Assembly: GCF_012396365.1 (NCBI RefSeq)
Contig: NZ_JAAXPG010000015.1
Span: 124,001 to 188,000, forward strand
Length of the DNA: 64,000 bases
DNA from: Nocardiopsis alborubida
GTDB lineage: Bacteria; Actinomycetota; Actinomycetes; Streptosporangiales; Streptosporangiaceae
Direction: 5' to 3'
Program-made: the position numbers and the translations under genes
Shown: positions 52,904 through 61,099 of the stretch, in pieces
Layout of the letters: the number at the start of each line of letters is the position of its first letter
How positions within the stretch are numbered: position 1 is the first letter of the stretch
The notes under the pieces: generated by a model
What the model was told of the DNA's origin: nothing
The model's database searches: none
What the model saw: only the letters and a program-made list of their open reading frames with translations

Positions 52904-53083
52904 TCAGGCGGGTTCGGGCTGGGGCTCCGGACCCGGCGGCTCTGGGACCGGTACCGGACCGGGCGGTTCCGGCTCGGGCACGGGCTCGGGCGGGGAGGGA
53001 GGCGGCATCGGGGTCGGAGGGAACGGGTCCGGCGGCATCGGATCCGGCTCGCGCAGGGTGCCGTCACGGGTACGGGTGTGCAT
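52904..53083 (-). CDS. 59-aa Pro/Glu-rich miniprotein
   Basis: ATG 53083 is preceded by GAGGAGGACAC, an excellent ribosome site. The product begins MHTRTRDGTLREPDPMPPDP and continues with alternating Pro-x-Pro, PPG and E-P-x-P units; about half the residues are Pro, with Glu and Asp as the main charges. No signal or membrane segment. The regular Pro spacing implies a stiff polyproline-II rod. It lies 58 bp downstream of the F420 oxidoreductase gene on the same strand and may be cotranscribed. Function unknown. Low complexity alone could arise by chance in GC-rich DNA, but the start context argues for expression. Confidence 0.6.
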   Translation of the reverse strand: MHTRTRDGTLREPDPMPPDPFPPTPMPPPSPPEPVPEPEPPGPVPVPEPPGPEPQPEPA

Positions 53084-53140
53084 GTGTCCTCCTCACGGGC
53101 GCGGCCCGCGGGCTCCGCCGCCCGCGCACCGCGCCGCTCG

Positions 53141-54106
53141 TCAGGCCCCGGCCCGGAGCCGGGGCAGAACCTCCTCCGCGTAGAACGCGAAGAAGCCGTC
53201 CTGGTCGTCGCCCACCTGGCAGACGTAGACCTCGTCCACACCGGCCTCCAGGTACGGGCGGATCGCCGCCACGTGCACCTCCGGGTCGGGTCCGCAGGCG
53301 ATCTCCTCCGCCACCATGTCCTCCGTCACCAGGCCCCGGGTGAGCTGCTCGAAGTGGCGCGGCAGCGGCAGCAGCTGGGGCGCCTCGCCCGCCAGCGCCT
53401 CGTTGGGCCAGCGCTCGTGCGCCACGCGCCGGGCCTCGGCCTCGCTCGGGGCCCAGCAGACCTTGAGCCCGCCCTGGACGGGCTTGCCGTCTCCGCCCTC
53501 GGCGCGGAAGTTCTCGACCGTCTCGTCGCTGGGCGCCACCTGGATCAGGCCGTCGGCCTCCCTGGCCGCCAACCCGGTGGCCTTGGGACCGAACGCCGAC
53601 ATGTAGATCCTCGGCGGCTCCTCCGGCAGCGTGTACAGGCGCGCGGTGTCCACCTCGTAGTGGCGGCCCCGGTGGGTGACGAGCTTGCCGGTCCACAGCT
53701 TGCGCATCACCTCCATGGCCTCCTCCAGCATCTCCAGGCGCCGGGCCGCGGGCGGCCAGGGCTGGCCGAGGATGTGCTCGTTGAGCGCCTCGCCGGTGCC
53801 CACGCCCAGGGTGAACCCGCCCCGGACCATCGCGGCGGCGGTCGCCGCGGCCTGCGCGACCACCGCCGGGTGCACGCGCGTGGTCGGGCAGGTCACCGCC
53901 GTGGTGACCGGCAGGGACGTCACCTGCCCGATGGCGCCGACCACCGACCACACGAAGGGGCTCTGCCCCTGCGCGTCCAGCCAGGGGTGGTAGTGGTCGG
54001 AGATCCACAGGGAGTCGAACCCGGCCTCCTCGGCGGCCCGCGCCTGGCGGACCAGTTCCTGCGGCCCGTGCTCCTCGCTGGCGAGAAAGTATCCGAAACG
54101 CGTCAC
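53141..54106 (-). CDS. LLM-class F420-dependent oxidoreductase
   Basis: 321 aa luciferase-like TIM barrel. RFGYFLASEEHGPQELVRQARAAEEAGFDSLWISDHYHPWLDAQGQ is the typical N-terminus of the F420 family TIGR03557 (glucose-6-phosphate dehydrogenase-like relatives). GFTLGVGTGEALNEHILG and PPRIYMSAFGPKATGLAAREADGL follow. It uses reduced or oxidised F420 on an unknown substrate. GTG 54106 has GGGGGAC 8 nt upstream; longer starts lack a site. The partial gene at the right edge is another candidate deazaflavin/flavin-binding protein. Confidence 0.9.
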   Translation of the reverse strand: MTRFGYFLASEEHGPQELVRQARAAEEAGFDSLWISDHYHPWLDAQGQSPFVWSVVGAIGQVTSLPVTTAVTCPTTRVHPAVVAQAAATAAAMVRGGFTLGVGTGEALNEHILGQPWPPAARRLEMLEEAMEVMRKLWTGKLVTHRGRHYEVDTARLYTLPEEPPRIYMSAFGPKATGLAAREADGLIQVAPSDETVENFRAEGGDGKPVQGGLKVCWAPSEAEARRVAHERWPNEALAGEAPQLLPLPRHFEQLTRGLVTEDMVAEEIACGPDPEVHVAAIRPYLEAGVDEVYVCQVGDDQDGFFAFYAEEVLPRLRAGA

Positions 54107-54162
54107 GTCGTGTGTCCCCCGATTCGCGATCACCGGTCACCGTTCTCCGCGGTGGCCTCCGC

Positions 54163-55395
54163 TCACCGTCCGGGCTCGTGCGGCCCGTCCGGTCCCGGTC
54201 CGTCCGGCCCGGCTCCTTCCGTTCCGTCCGCGCCCTGCTCCCGGCCTCCGGGCGCGCCGCCGCCCTCGTCGTCCCTCTGGTTGAGGCGCCTGCCCGCGCG
54301 CTCGTTGAGCGCCGTGGGCAGCTTGAGCACCCGGTTGACCACGGTGTCGTCCGCCTCGCGGCCGGGTCTGCGCTCCACCGGTCCACCCGGGTCCGGCAGG
54401 ACCCGGTCCATGACGCGCATGGCGCCCTGGACGAAGGAGGGGCACAGCCCCCGGGCGGCGATGGCCGCCCGGGCCAGTGGCGTGAGCACCAGGTAGCTGC
54501 GCCCCCGCGCGGCCGCCTCCACGATCCGGCGGGCCGCGCGCTCCCCGCTCACCGAGACCAGGGGCAGCCCGGCGCCCAGGGAGAACCAGGTGTACTCGTC
54601 CTCGGGGTCGCCGGAGAAGACGGCGGCCTTGTGGGAGCCGGTGCGCATCAGGCCCGGGACCACGGTGGTGACCCGCACTCCCCGGCGCGCGACCTCGGCC
54701 CCCAGCCCCTCGGAGAGGCCGACCTCGGCGAACTTGGCGCAGGAGTAGGGCAGCAGGTGCGGCACGCTCAGGTGTCCGCCGATGGAGGTGATGGTGACCA
54801 GGGAGCCGCGGGTGCGCTCCAGCGGGCCGATCGCGGCCCGGGAGATGCGCAGCGGCGCCCAGAACATCGTCTCCATGGCGTCGCGGAAGTGGCTCTCCGA
54901 GAGCGTCTCGTGCGGCCCGACCTGGATGATGCCCGCGTTGTTGACGACGAAGTCCAGGTGGCCGAAGGCCTCGGTGGCCTCCTCGATCAAGCCCTCGGCG
55001 CACTCGGGGTCGCGGATGTCGCACCGGACGCCGCGCGCCCGCACGCCCCGCTCCTCCAGGTCGGCCACCGCCCGGTCGAGTTCGTCCTGTCCGCGGGCGC
55101 AGACCACGACCGACGCGCCGCGCTGGCCGAACTCGCGGGCCAGCTGGAGTCCGAGCCCGCGGGAGCCGCCGGTGATGAGCGCGACCCTGCCCTCCAGGAG
55201 GGCGGGCCGCCGCGCGCCGGTCAGCGCCGCGGCGCCCAGGCCCAGGGCCGCACCGGCCACCATCCAGGGGACCGTCCCGCCGCGCCGGCCGCGCCGCCGC
55301 GGTCGGGGTTCCTCCCACCGGTCGCGTCTGTCCCGGAGTCGGGACGCCGCCCAGCCCGCACCGGCCAGGACCAGGGGCGCCCTGCGGCGGATCAC
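54163..55395 (-). CDS. Membrane-anchored SDR family oxidoreductase
   Basis: 410 aa. The N-terminal ~65 residues hold Arg-rich stretches and one hydrophobic helix (WMVAGAALGLGAAALTG). The classical SDR core then follows: ITGGSRGLGLQLAREF near residue 73, NNAGIIQVG, catalytic Ser in ITSIGGHLS and Tyr-x3-Lys in YSCAKFAEVG. The C-terminal ~70 residues are disordered and Gly/Asp/Pro-rich. The GTG start overlaps the stop of a 19-aa leader ORF by 4 bp and lacks its own good ribosome site. A sigma-B-like promoter lies 109 bp upstream of the start. Confidence 0.88.
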   Translation of the reverse strand: MIRRRAPLVLAGAGWAASRLRDRRDRWEEPRPRRRGRRGGTVPWMVAGAALGLGAAALTGARRPALLEGRVALITGGSRGLGLQLAREFGQRGASVVVCARGQDELDRAVADLEERGVRARGVRCDIRDPECAEGLIEEATEAFGHLDFVVNNAGIIQVGPHETLSESHFRDAMETMFWAPLRISRAAIGPLERTRGSLVTITSIGGHLSVPHLLPYSCAKFAEVGLSEGLGAEVARRGVRVTTVVPGLMRTGSHKAAVFSGDPEDEYTWFSLGAGLPLVSVSGERAARRIVEAAARGRSYLVLTPLARAAIAARGLCPSFVQGAMRVMDRVLPDPGGPVERRPGREADDTVVNRVLKLPTALNERAGRRLNQRDDEGGGAPGGREQGADGTEGAGPDGPGPDGPHEPGR

Positions 55396-55451
55396 CGGCC
55401 GCCCCGTCCGCCGTGGCCGCGAGCCGGGCCCGCGGTGGATGCCAGCGCCAT
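55392..55451 (-). CDS. 19-aa leader peptide ORF coupled to SDR gene
   Basis: ATG 55451 with GGGAG 5 nt upstream encodes MALASTAGPARGHGGRGGR, whose TGA stop overlaps the SDR GTG start (GTGA). The better ribosome site of this small frame probably delivers ribosomes to the SDR start by translational coupling. The peptide itself need not have a role. Confidence 0.45.
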   Translation of the reverse strand: MALASTAGPARGHGGRGGR

Positions 55452-55503
55452 GTCACTCCCTGTGCGTCGGAGAAGAGCGTTCCAGGGGGATGTGGGTGTA
55501 CGG

Positions 55504-55528
55504 CTACCCGAGGCGGCGGAGCGAAAAC
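55504..55528 (-). promoter_or_regulatory. Sigma-B-like promoter of the SDR unit
   Basis: Minus strand: GTTT (55525-55528), exactly 15-nt spacer, GGGTAG (55504-55509) followed by CCGTAC. Identical in all 12 bases from GGGTAG onward, and in spacing, to the promoter at 56081-56105. Confidence 0.7.
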
Positions 55529-55658
55529 GGCCGGTGGCCGCGCTCAGGTCCGCGTCCCCGAGCCGGTCCCCGTCAGCGGCGGCGGCGACCGCGGGCGCCG
55601 CCGCGCACACGGGTGCCGCGGCCCCGCGCCACGTGTCCCGGCGGGGCCGGGGAGCGTC

Positions 55659-56015
55659 TCACTGGCCGCCGGGCTGGTAGTCGCCCTTGGGCTTGGCGGG
55701 CTGGTTGGGAACGCCGTGCGGCGGCGGGCTCGACGCGGGAGCGGCGGTGTTCTCGCTCACCGGTGAGCCGCCGGTGGGCGGCCCGGGGCGCTCGGGCTGG
55801 AAGTCCTGCGAGCCCTCGGAGGGTTCGGCGCCCTGTTCCAGTTCGATCAGGCGGTGCTCCAGGATCTCCAGGACGTTGATCCGGTTGGCGTGGTCGGACT
55901 CGTAGCCGATGAGCTGGCGCATCTGGTCGGCGTCGAGCGAGCGGACACGGTGCTGGAGCGTCCCCAGCGGAAGGCCCTCGTAGCCCTCGATCGGGGGCTG
56001 GGTCTCGTGCTGCAT
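55659..56015 (-). CDS. DUF8129-like small protein
   Basis: 118 aa. Residues ~10-60 (IEGYEGLPLGTLQHRVRSLDADQMRQLIGYESDHANRINVLEILEHRLIEL) match the short helical domain seen in many actinobacterial stress-related proteins (DUF8129). The domain pairs a repeated L-x-x-L helix with a Y-E-x-x-H-x-x-R motif. The C-terminal half is Pro/Gly/Ser-rich and disordered. Ribosome site AGAGGGAG precedes ATG 56015. A sigma-B-like promoter lies 66 bp upstream, which suggests stress induction. Biochemical role unknown. Confidence 0.8.
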   Translation of the reverse strand: MQHETQPPIEGYEGLPLGTLQHRVRSLDADQMRQLIGYESDHANRINVLEILEHRLIELEQGAEPSEGSQDFQPERPGPPTGGSPVSENTAAPASSPPPHGVPNQPAKPKGDYQPGGQ

Positions 56016-56344
56016 CGACGTTCACTCCCTCTTCTGTCTGTACGGAACCCCTGTACGGAACCGGGGTGACAGGCGTACGGCTACCCGTGAGCCCGAACGC
56101 GAAACCGCAGGTGGCCACGGCCGTGCGGTACCGGGGAAGGGCTGCGTCCGCCGAAGGCGGGATCCCTTCGCGCACGTGCGGGAGGAAGAGGGGGCGGTCG
56201 TGGCCGGCACGGCACGGGAGGGCGCCGAACCGCCGGTGCGGGGGCGATGTCGGTGCGCCTCCCCCGCTCGCTGTACTCTCCGCACGCCGGTCGACCCGCC
56301 CACGCGCGACGGCCGGGCGAACAGCCACACGAGGGAGAGATTCC
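56016..56344. other. Divergent promoter region
   Basis: Between the DUF8129 gene and the YghZ-type reductase. Besides the sigma-B-like site it has TGTACGGAACC twice in tandem (56039-56049 and 56052-56062). No gene supported. Confidence 0.5.
56081..56105 (-). promoter_or_regulatory. Sigma-B-like promoter of the DUF8129 gene
   Basis: Minus strand: GTTT (56102-56105), 15-nt spacer, GGGTAG (56081-56086) then CCGTAC, 66 bp before the start codon. Confidence 0.7.
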
Positions 56345-57343
56345 ATGACCTACGTCGCCGCCCCCGAGCGGTACGAGACGATGCCCTACCGGCGGTGCGG
56401 CCGCAGCGGCCTGCGCCTGCCCGCCCTGTCCCTGGGGCTGTGGCACAACTTCGGCCACGAGCGCGGCATCGAGGACCAGAGCGCCATCCTGCTGCGCGCG
56501 TTCGACCTGGGCGTGACCCACTTCGACCTGGCCAACAACTACGGTCCCCCGCCCGGCTCGGCGGAGGAGAACTTCGGGCGGGTCATGGCCCGGGACCTGC
56601 GCCGCCACCGCGACGAGATCGTGGTCTCGACCAAGGCCGGGTACCTGATGTGGCCCGGCCCCTACGGCGAGTGGGGCTCGCGCAAGTACCTGCTCTCCAG
56701 CCTGGACCAGAGCCTGGAGCGCATGGGCCTGGAGTACGTGGACGTGTTCTACCACCACCGGCCCGACCCCGACACCCCGCTGGAGGAGTCCATGGGCGCG
56801 CTGGACACGGCGGTGCGCCAGGGCAAGGCCCTGTACGCGGGCGTGTCCAACTACTCCCCCGAGCGGACGCGCGAGGCCGCGGCGATCCTGCGCGACCTGG
56901 GCACGCCGATGCTCATCCACCAGCCCTCCTACTCGATGTTCAACCGGTGGGTGGAGGACGGTCTGCTCGACGTGCTCGACGAGGTCGGCGCGGGCTCCAT
57001 CGCCTACTCCCCGCTGGCGCAGGGGCTGCTGACCGACCGCTACCTCCACGGTGTGCCGGAGGGTTCGCGTGCGGCCGGGAGCAGCCCGTTCCTGAACGCC
57101 GAGGGCATCACCGAGGAGGTGCTGGAGCGGGTGCGCGGGCTCGACGCGGTCGCCCGGCGGCGCGGGCAGTCGCTGGCCCAGATGGCGCTGGCCTGGGTGC
57201 TGCGCGGCGGCCGGGTGACCTCGGCGGTGATCGGCGCGAGCAGCGTCGCGCAGCTGGAGGACAACGTGGCAGCGGTCGCCAACCTGGAGTTCGACGCCGA
57301 GGAGCTCGCCGAGATCGACCGGTACGCCCCCCGCGCGCGCTGA
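56345..57343 (+). CDS. Aldo/keto reductase, L-glyceraldehyde-3-phosphate reductase type
   Basis: 332 aa. It closely follows the YghZ/GPR group: YRRCGRSGLRLPALSLGLWHNFGHE, HFDLANNYGPPPGSAEENFGR (catalytic Asp-Tyr), VSTKAGYLMWPGPYGEWGSRK (Lys, and the family-specific WPGPYG), VFYHHRPDPDTPLEESMGAL (His) and SYSMFNRWVE. Members detoxify aldehydes such as methylglyoxal and L-glyceraldehyde 3-phosphate. GAGGGAGAGATTCC gives a good ribosome site. It stands alone between the DUF8129 gene and the ATP-grasp gene. Confidence 0.93.
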   Translation: MTYVAAPERYETMPYRRCGRSGLRLPALSLGLWHNFGHERGIEDQSAILLRAFDLGVTHFDLANNYGPPPGSAEENFGRVMARDLRRHRDEIVVSTKAGYLMWPGPYGEWGSRKYLLSSLDQSLERMGLEYVDVFYHHRPDPDTPLEESMGALDTAVRQGKALYAGVSNYSPERTREAAAILRDLGTPMLIHQPSYSMFNRWVEDGLLDVLDEVGAGSIAYSPLAQGLLTDRYLHGVPEGSRAAGSSPFLNAEGITEEVLERVRGLDAVARRRGQSLAQMALAWVLRGGRVTSAVIGASSVAQLEDNVAAVANLEFDAEELAEIDRYAPRAR

Positions 57344-57501
57344 GGGCGGAGCCGTCGCGCCTGCGGCCCCGCCCACACCTGGTGACCATCGGCCCCGCCT
57401 CGGACCTCCGACCGTCCGCGGCGGGGCCCGCGCGTTCCGCGCCGCGCACCGTCACGGCACGACGACCAGCGCTTCCGCGGCGTGAGGCGTGACACGCCCG
57501 C

Positions 57502-57525
57502 GTTTGGAGCACCCGCCACGGGTTA
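57502..57525 (+). promoter_or_regulatory. Possible sigma-B-like promoter of the ATP-grasp unit
   Basis: GTTT (57502-57505), 14-nt spacer, GGGTTA (57520-57525), 49 bp before the GTG start. The -10 deviates from GGGTA at one base. Confidence 0.4.
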
Positions 57526-57574
57526 GGCGCATGCGTACGCATCCCCGCTCCGAGGAGCCCAGAAGAGGAAGGCG

Positions 57575-58891
57575 GTGCAGGTAGCCGTGAAGAACGTGTT
57601 CGTGGTCGGCCTGGACGAGCACAACCTGGAGATCCTGCGCAGAACCCCCACGGGTCGGCACTGCGAGTTCCACCAGCTGCTGAACCTGGACGAGCTCCAG
57701 GTCGGCGAGGTCGACATCCAGGAACTACTGGCCAAGGCGGAGAGGATCCTGGACGACTTCGACGGGAGCGTCGACGCGATCGTGGGCTACTGGGACTTCC
57801 CCGTGACCCTGTTCGTGCCCATCCTGTGCTCCCGTCGCGGCCTCCCCTCGGCCTCCCTCGAATCCTTCGTCAAGTGTGAGCACAAGTACTGGAGCAGGCT
57901 GGAACAGCAGAAGGTCATCGACGAGTACCCCGCCTTCGGCCTCGTCGAGCTGTCCGAGGACGACCCCCAGCCCCCCGAGAGCCCGACCTACCCGATGTGG
58001 CTCAAGCCGGTGAAGTCCGCCTCCTCCGAGCTGGCCTACAAGGTCAGCGACGACGAGGGGTTCCAGGAGGCGGTGTCCCTGCTCCGCGACGGGATCGACC
58101 GCATCGGCCGCCCCTTCGAGCAGATCCTGGACATGGTGGACCTGCCCCCCGAGATCTCCTCCGTGGGCGGGCGCACCTGCCTGGCCGAGGCCGCGATGCA
58201 GGGCGTGCAGGCGGCCGTCGAGGGCTACGTGTACAAGGGCGAGGTCGTGGTCTACGGCGCCCTGGACTCGGTCGACTACCCGGGCAGCTCGGTGTTCCTC
58301 AAGCACCAGTACCCCTCCGGCCTCCCCGAGAACGTGTCCCGGTGGATGGCGGAGGTCGCCGTCAAGGTCATCGAGCGGGTCGGGATGGACAACTCCACGT
58401 TCAGCGTCGAGTTCTTCTACGACCCCGTGGAGGAGAAGCTGGGCCTGCTGGAGGTGAACACGCGCCACTCCCAGTCCCACGCCGAACTCTTCGAACTGGT
58501 GGACGGGGTCGCCAACCACGAGCGCATGCTGCGGCTGGGCCTGGGCCAGGACCCCGCCCTGCACGAGGACGCCCGGGGCGAGTACCAGGTGGCCGCGGAG
58601 TGGTACTACCGCCGCTTCGAGGACGGGGTCGCCGCGCGCGTGCCCACCGCCGAGGAGGTGGCCGCGCTGGAGGAGTCCCTGCCCGGCGTGACGATCGAGA
58701 TCGTGCCCAAGCAGGGCGAGCGGCTCTCGGACATGAACGCCCAGGACAGCTACAGCTACGAGCTCGCCAAGATCACCATCGGCGCCGAGGGCGAGACCGA
58801 GATGCGCGCCAAGTACGAGCGGTGCGTGGACGAGCTCAGGTTCGAGTTCGAGGCGCAAGACGGCTCGAAGGACAAGCTGGCCGAGCACTAG
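57575..58891 (+). CDS. ATP-grasp domain ligase-like protein
   Basis: 438 aa. The N-terminal ~95 residues are a pre-grasp Rossmann-like domain (NVFVVGLDEHNLEILRRTP). YPMWLKPVKSASSELAYKV near residue 140 is the ATP-grasp Lys motif, and EGYVYKGEVVVYGALDSVDYPGSSVFLKH near 215 the second strand pair. FSVEFFYDPVEEKLGLLEVNTRHSQSH near 275 holds the metal ligands Glu-x-Asn. Such enzymes join a carboxylate to an amine or thiol with ATP. The substrate is unknown. GTG 57575 after AGAGGAAGG. The S15 hydrolase starts 15 bp downstream. Confidence 0.88.
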   Translation: MQVAVKNVFVVGLDEHNLEILRRTPTGRHCEFHQLLNLDELQVGEVDIQELLAKAERILDDFDGSVDAIVGYWDFPVTLFVPILCSRRGLPSASLESFVKCEHKYWSRLEQQKVIDEYPAFGLVELSEDDPQPPESPTYPMWLKPVKSASSELAYKVSDDEGFQEAVSLLRDGIDRIGRPFEQILDMVDLPPEISSVGGRTCLAEAAMQGVQAAVEGYVYKGEVVVYGALDSVDYPGSSVFLKHQYPSGLPENVSRWMAEVAVKVIERVGMDNSTFSVEFFYDPVEEKLGLLEVNTRHSQSHAELFELVDGVANHERMLRLGLGQDPALHEDARGEYQVAAEWYYRRFEDGVAARVPTAEEVAALEESLPGVTIEIVPKQGERLSDMNAQDSYSYELAKITIGAEGETEMRAKYERCVDELRFEFEAQDGSKDKLAEH

Positions 58892-58906
58892 GAGGGGCCC
58901 CGGTCC

Positions 58907-60931
58907 ATGCACGTGGTCAACAACCTGCCCAACGCCGTCCACGAGGACGAGCACCTGTGGATACCGATGTCGGACGGTGTGCACCTGGCCGCCAGGGTGT
59001 GGCGGGCGACCTCCTCCGACGTCTCCCCCGTCCCGGCGGTCCTGGAGTACATCCCCTACCGCAGACGCGACCTGACGTCGGTGCGCGACTCGATGCACCA
59101 CCCCTACATCGCCGGACACGGCTACGCCTGCGTCCGCGTGGACATGCGGGGCACCGGTGACTCCGAGGGCGTGCTCACCGACGAGTACCTGGAGCGCGAG
59201 CAGCAGGACGCCGAGGAGGTGCTGGCCTGGCTGGCCGAGCAGCCCTGGTGCGACGGCCAGACCAGCATGATGGGCCTGTCCTGGGGAGGGTTCGCCGCGC
59301 TCCAGGTGGCGGCCCGCCAGCCCCCGAGCCTGGGCGCGATCGTCATCAGCTCCTTCACCGACGACCGCTACGGCGACGACTTCCACTACATGGGCGGCTG
59401 CCTGCTGTCGGACAACCTCGCCGAGGCGGGGACGATGTTCTCCGCGGGCACCTGCCCGCCGGACCCGGTGACCGTCGGCGACGCGTGGCGGCGGATGTGG
59501 CACGAGCGGCTGGAGGCCACCGAACCGTGGGTCCTGGAGTGGCTGCGCCACCAGCGGCGCGACGACTACTGGCGGCACGCGTCGGTGAGCGAGGACTACT
59601 CCAAGGTGCGCTGCCCCGTGCTGGCCTCCAGCGGGTGGGCGGACGGCTACTCCAACGCCGTCTTCCGGCTGCTGGAGAACCTGGAGGCGCCCAGCCGGGG
59701 GCTGATCGGCCCCTGGTCGCACCGCTACCCGCACATGGGCAGCCCCGGCCCGGCGATCGGCTACCTCCAGGAGGTCGTGCGCTGGCTGGACCGCTGGCTC
59801 AAGGGCAGGGAGAACGGCGTCGACGAGGGCCCGTCCCTGTGGGCGTGGATGCAGGACAGCGTGCCTCCCTCCACCGCCTACACCGAGCGCCCCGGCCGGT
59901 GGGTGCGCGAGGCCGAGTGGCCCTCGCCGAGCGTGGAGTACCGCGGCTACCCGCTGGCCAGGTACCGGATCGGCCGCCCCGGCGAGGAGGTGCACTCGGA
60001 GTCGCTGACCGTGCGGTCGCCGCTGACGGTGGGCCAGTTCGCGGGCAAGTGGGCCTCCTACAACGCCCCGCCGGACCTGCCCTACGACCAGCGCGAGGAG
60101 GACGGCGGTTCCCTGGTCTTCGACAGCGACGTCCTGTCCGAGGACGTGGAGATCCTGGGCGCCGCCGAGGTGGAGCTGGACGTGTCGGTCACCGAACCGG
60201 TGGCCATGGTCGCCGCCAGGCTGGTGGACGTCGCACCGGACGGCAGCGCCACGCGGGTGACCTACGGGCTGCTCAACCTCACCCACCGCGACAGCCACGA
60301 GCACCCCGAGAAGCTCGAACCCGGTGAGATCTACCGGGTGAGGGTGACGATGAACGGTGTCGCGCAGGCGTTCCCGGCGGGGCACCGCGTCCGGCTGTCG
60401 CTGTCCACCTCCTACTGGCCGCTGGCCTGGCCGCCGCCCAAGCCCGCGCTGCTGACCGTGCACCCGGAGAACAGCAGGCTGCTGCTGCCGGTGCGTCCGC
60501 GCTCGGAGGCCGACGAGCCGAACCCGCAGCCCTTCGGGGAGCCGGAGTCGGCGCCGGAGATCTCCACCACGCGCCGGGAGAAGCCGGAGCACAGCTGGAC
60601 CGTCTACAGGGACCTGGTGGACACCCGGTCGGCCCTGGAGATCGTCAAGGACGGCGGCATCCTGCACTTCGACGACATCGACCTGGACGTCGGGCGGCGC
60701 GCCTACGAGTACTACGAGTCCGTGGCGGGCGACTTCACGTCCGCGCGCGGTGAGTCGACGTGGACCATGCGCTTCGCGCGGGACGGGTGGCGGACCCGGA
60801 CCGAGACCCACACGTCGCTGGAGTGCACCGAGACCGAGTTCCGGGTGTACGCGACGCTGGACGCCTTCGAGAACGACGAGCGGGTCTTCTCCCGGCAGTG
60901 GACCGAGACGCTGCCCCGCGACCACCTGTGA
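58907..60931 (+). CDS. CocE/NonD family (S15-type) hydrolase
   Basis: 674 aa. Alpha/beta hydrolase with nucleophile Ser125 in GLSWGGF, Asp in SGWADGYSN and His in WSHRYPH, plus the X-Pro dipeptidyl-peptidase C-terminal jelly-roll (AAEVELDVSVTEPVAMVAARLVDVAPDG). The family cleaves peptide, ester or acyl bonds (X-Pro peptidase, cocaine esterase, beta-lactam acylase relatives). About 100 residues longer than typical CocE, with a C-terminal extension from ~575 (WTVYRDLVDTRSALEIVKDGG). No signal peptide, so cytoplasmic. The pairing with an ATP-grasp enzyme suggests making and breaking the same bond class. Confidence 0.92.
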   Translation: MHVVNNLPNAVHEDEHLWIPMSDGVHLAARVWRATSSDVSPVPAVLEYIPYRRRDLTSVRDSMHHPYIAGHGYACVRVDMRGTGDSEGVLTDEYLEREQQDAEEVLAWLAEQPWCDGQTSMMGLSWGGFAALQVAARQPPSLGAIVISSFTDDRYGDDFHYMGGCLLSDNLAEAGTMFSAGTCPPDPVTVGDAWRRMWHERLEATEPWVLEWLRHQRRDDYWRHASVSEDYSKVRCPVLASSGWADGYSNAVFRLLENLEAPSRGLIGPWSHRYPHMGSPGPAIGYLQEVVRWLDRWLKGRENGVDEGPSLWAWMQDSVPPSTAYTERPGRWVREAEWPSPSVEYRGYPLARYRIGRPGEEVHSESLTVRSPLTVGQFAGKWASYNAPPDLPYDQREEDGGSLVFDSDVLSEDVEILGAAEVELDVSVTEPVAMVAARLVDVAPDGSATRVTYGLLNLTHRDSHEHPEKLEPGEIYRVRVTMNGVAQAFPAGHRVRLSLSTSYWPLAWPPPKPALLTVHPENSRLLLPVRPRSEADEPNPQPFGEPESAPEISTTRREKPEHSWTVYRDLVDTRSALEIVKDGGILHFDDIDLDVGRRAYEYYESVAGDFTSARGESTWTMRFARDGWRTRTETHTSLECTETEFRVYATLDAFENDERVFSRQWTETLPRDHL

Positions 60932-60988
60932 TCCGCCGCCGGTGATCCAGCCGGTGACCCGCGGCCGTTCGCGGCCGGGGGACGGAGT

Positions 60989-61017
60989 GCGCCCCGGCCC
61001 GGTGAGGGCCGGGGCGC
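60989..61017 (+). terminator. Terminator of the ATP-grasp/hydrolase operon
   Basis: GCGCCCCGGCCC (60989-61000) and its exact complement (61006-61017) with loop GGTGA, 58 nt after the hydrolase stop. Confidence 0.8.
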
Positions 61018-61099
61018 CCGCGTGTGCGGAGGCGCCCCGCAGGCCGCCGTGCCGACCGGGCCTCTGACCGGGGGCTCCCGCGTGCGCGAAGGCGCCCCG
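61017..61099. repeat. 23-bp direct repeat, 60-bp period
   Basis: CCCGCGTG-GCG-AGGCGCCCCG copies at 61017-61039 and 61077-61099 differ at 2 positions. Each contains GGCGCC, so they can also pair with each other. Confidence 0.6.
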
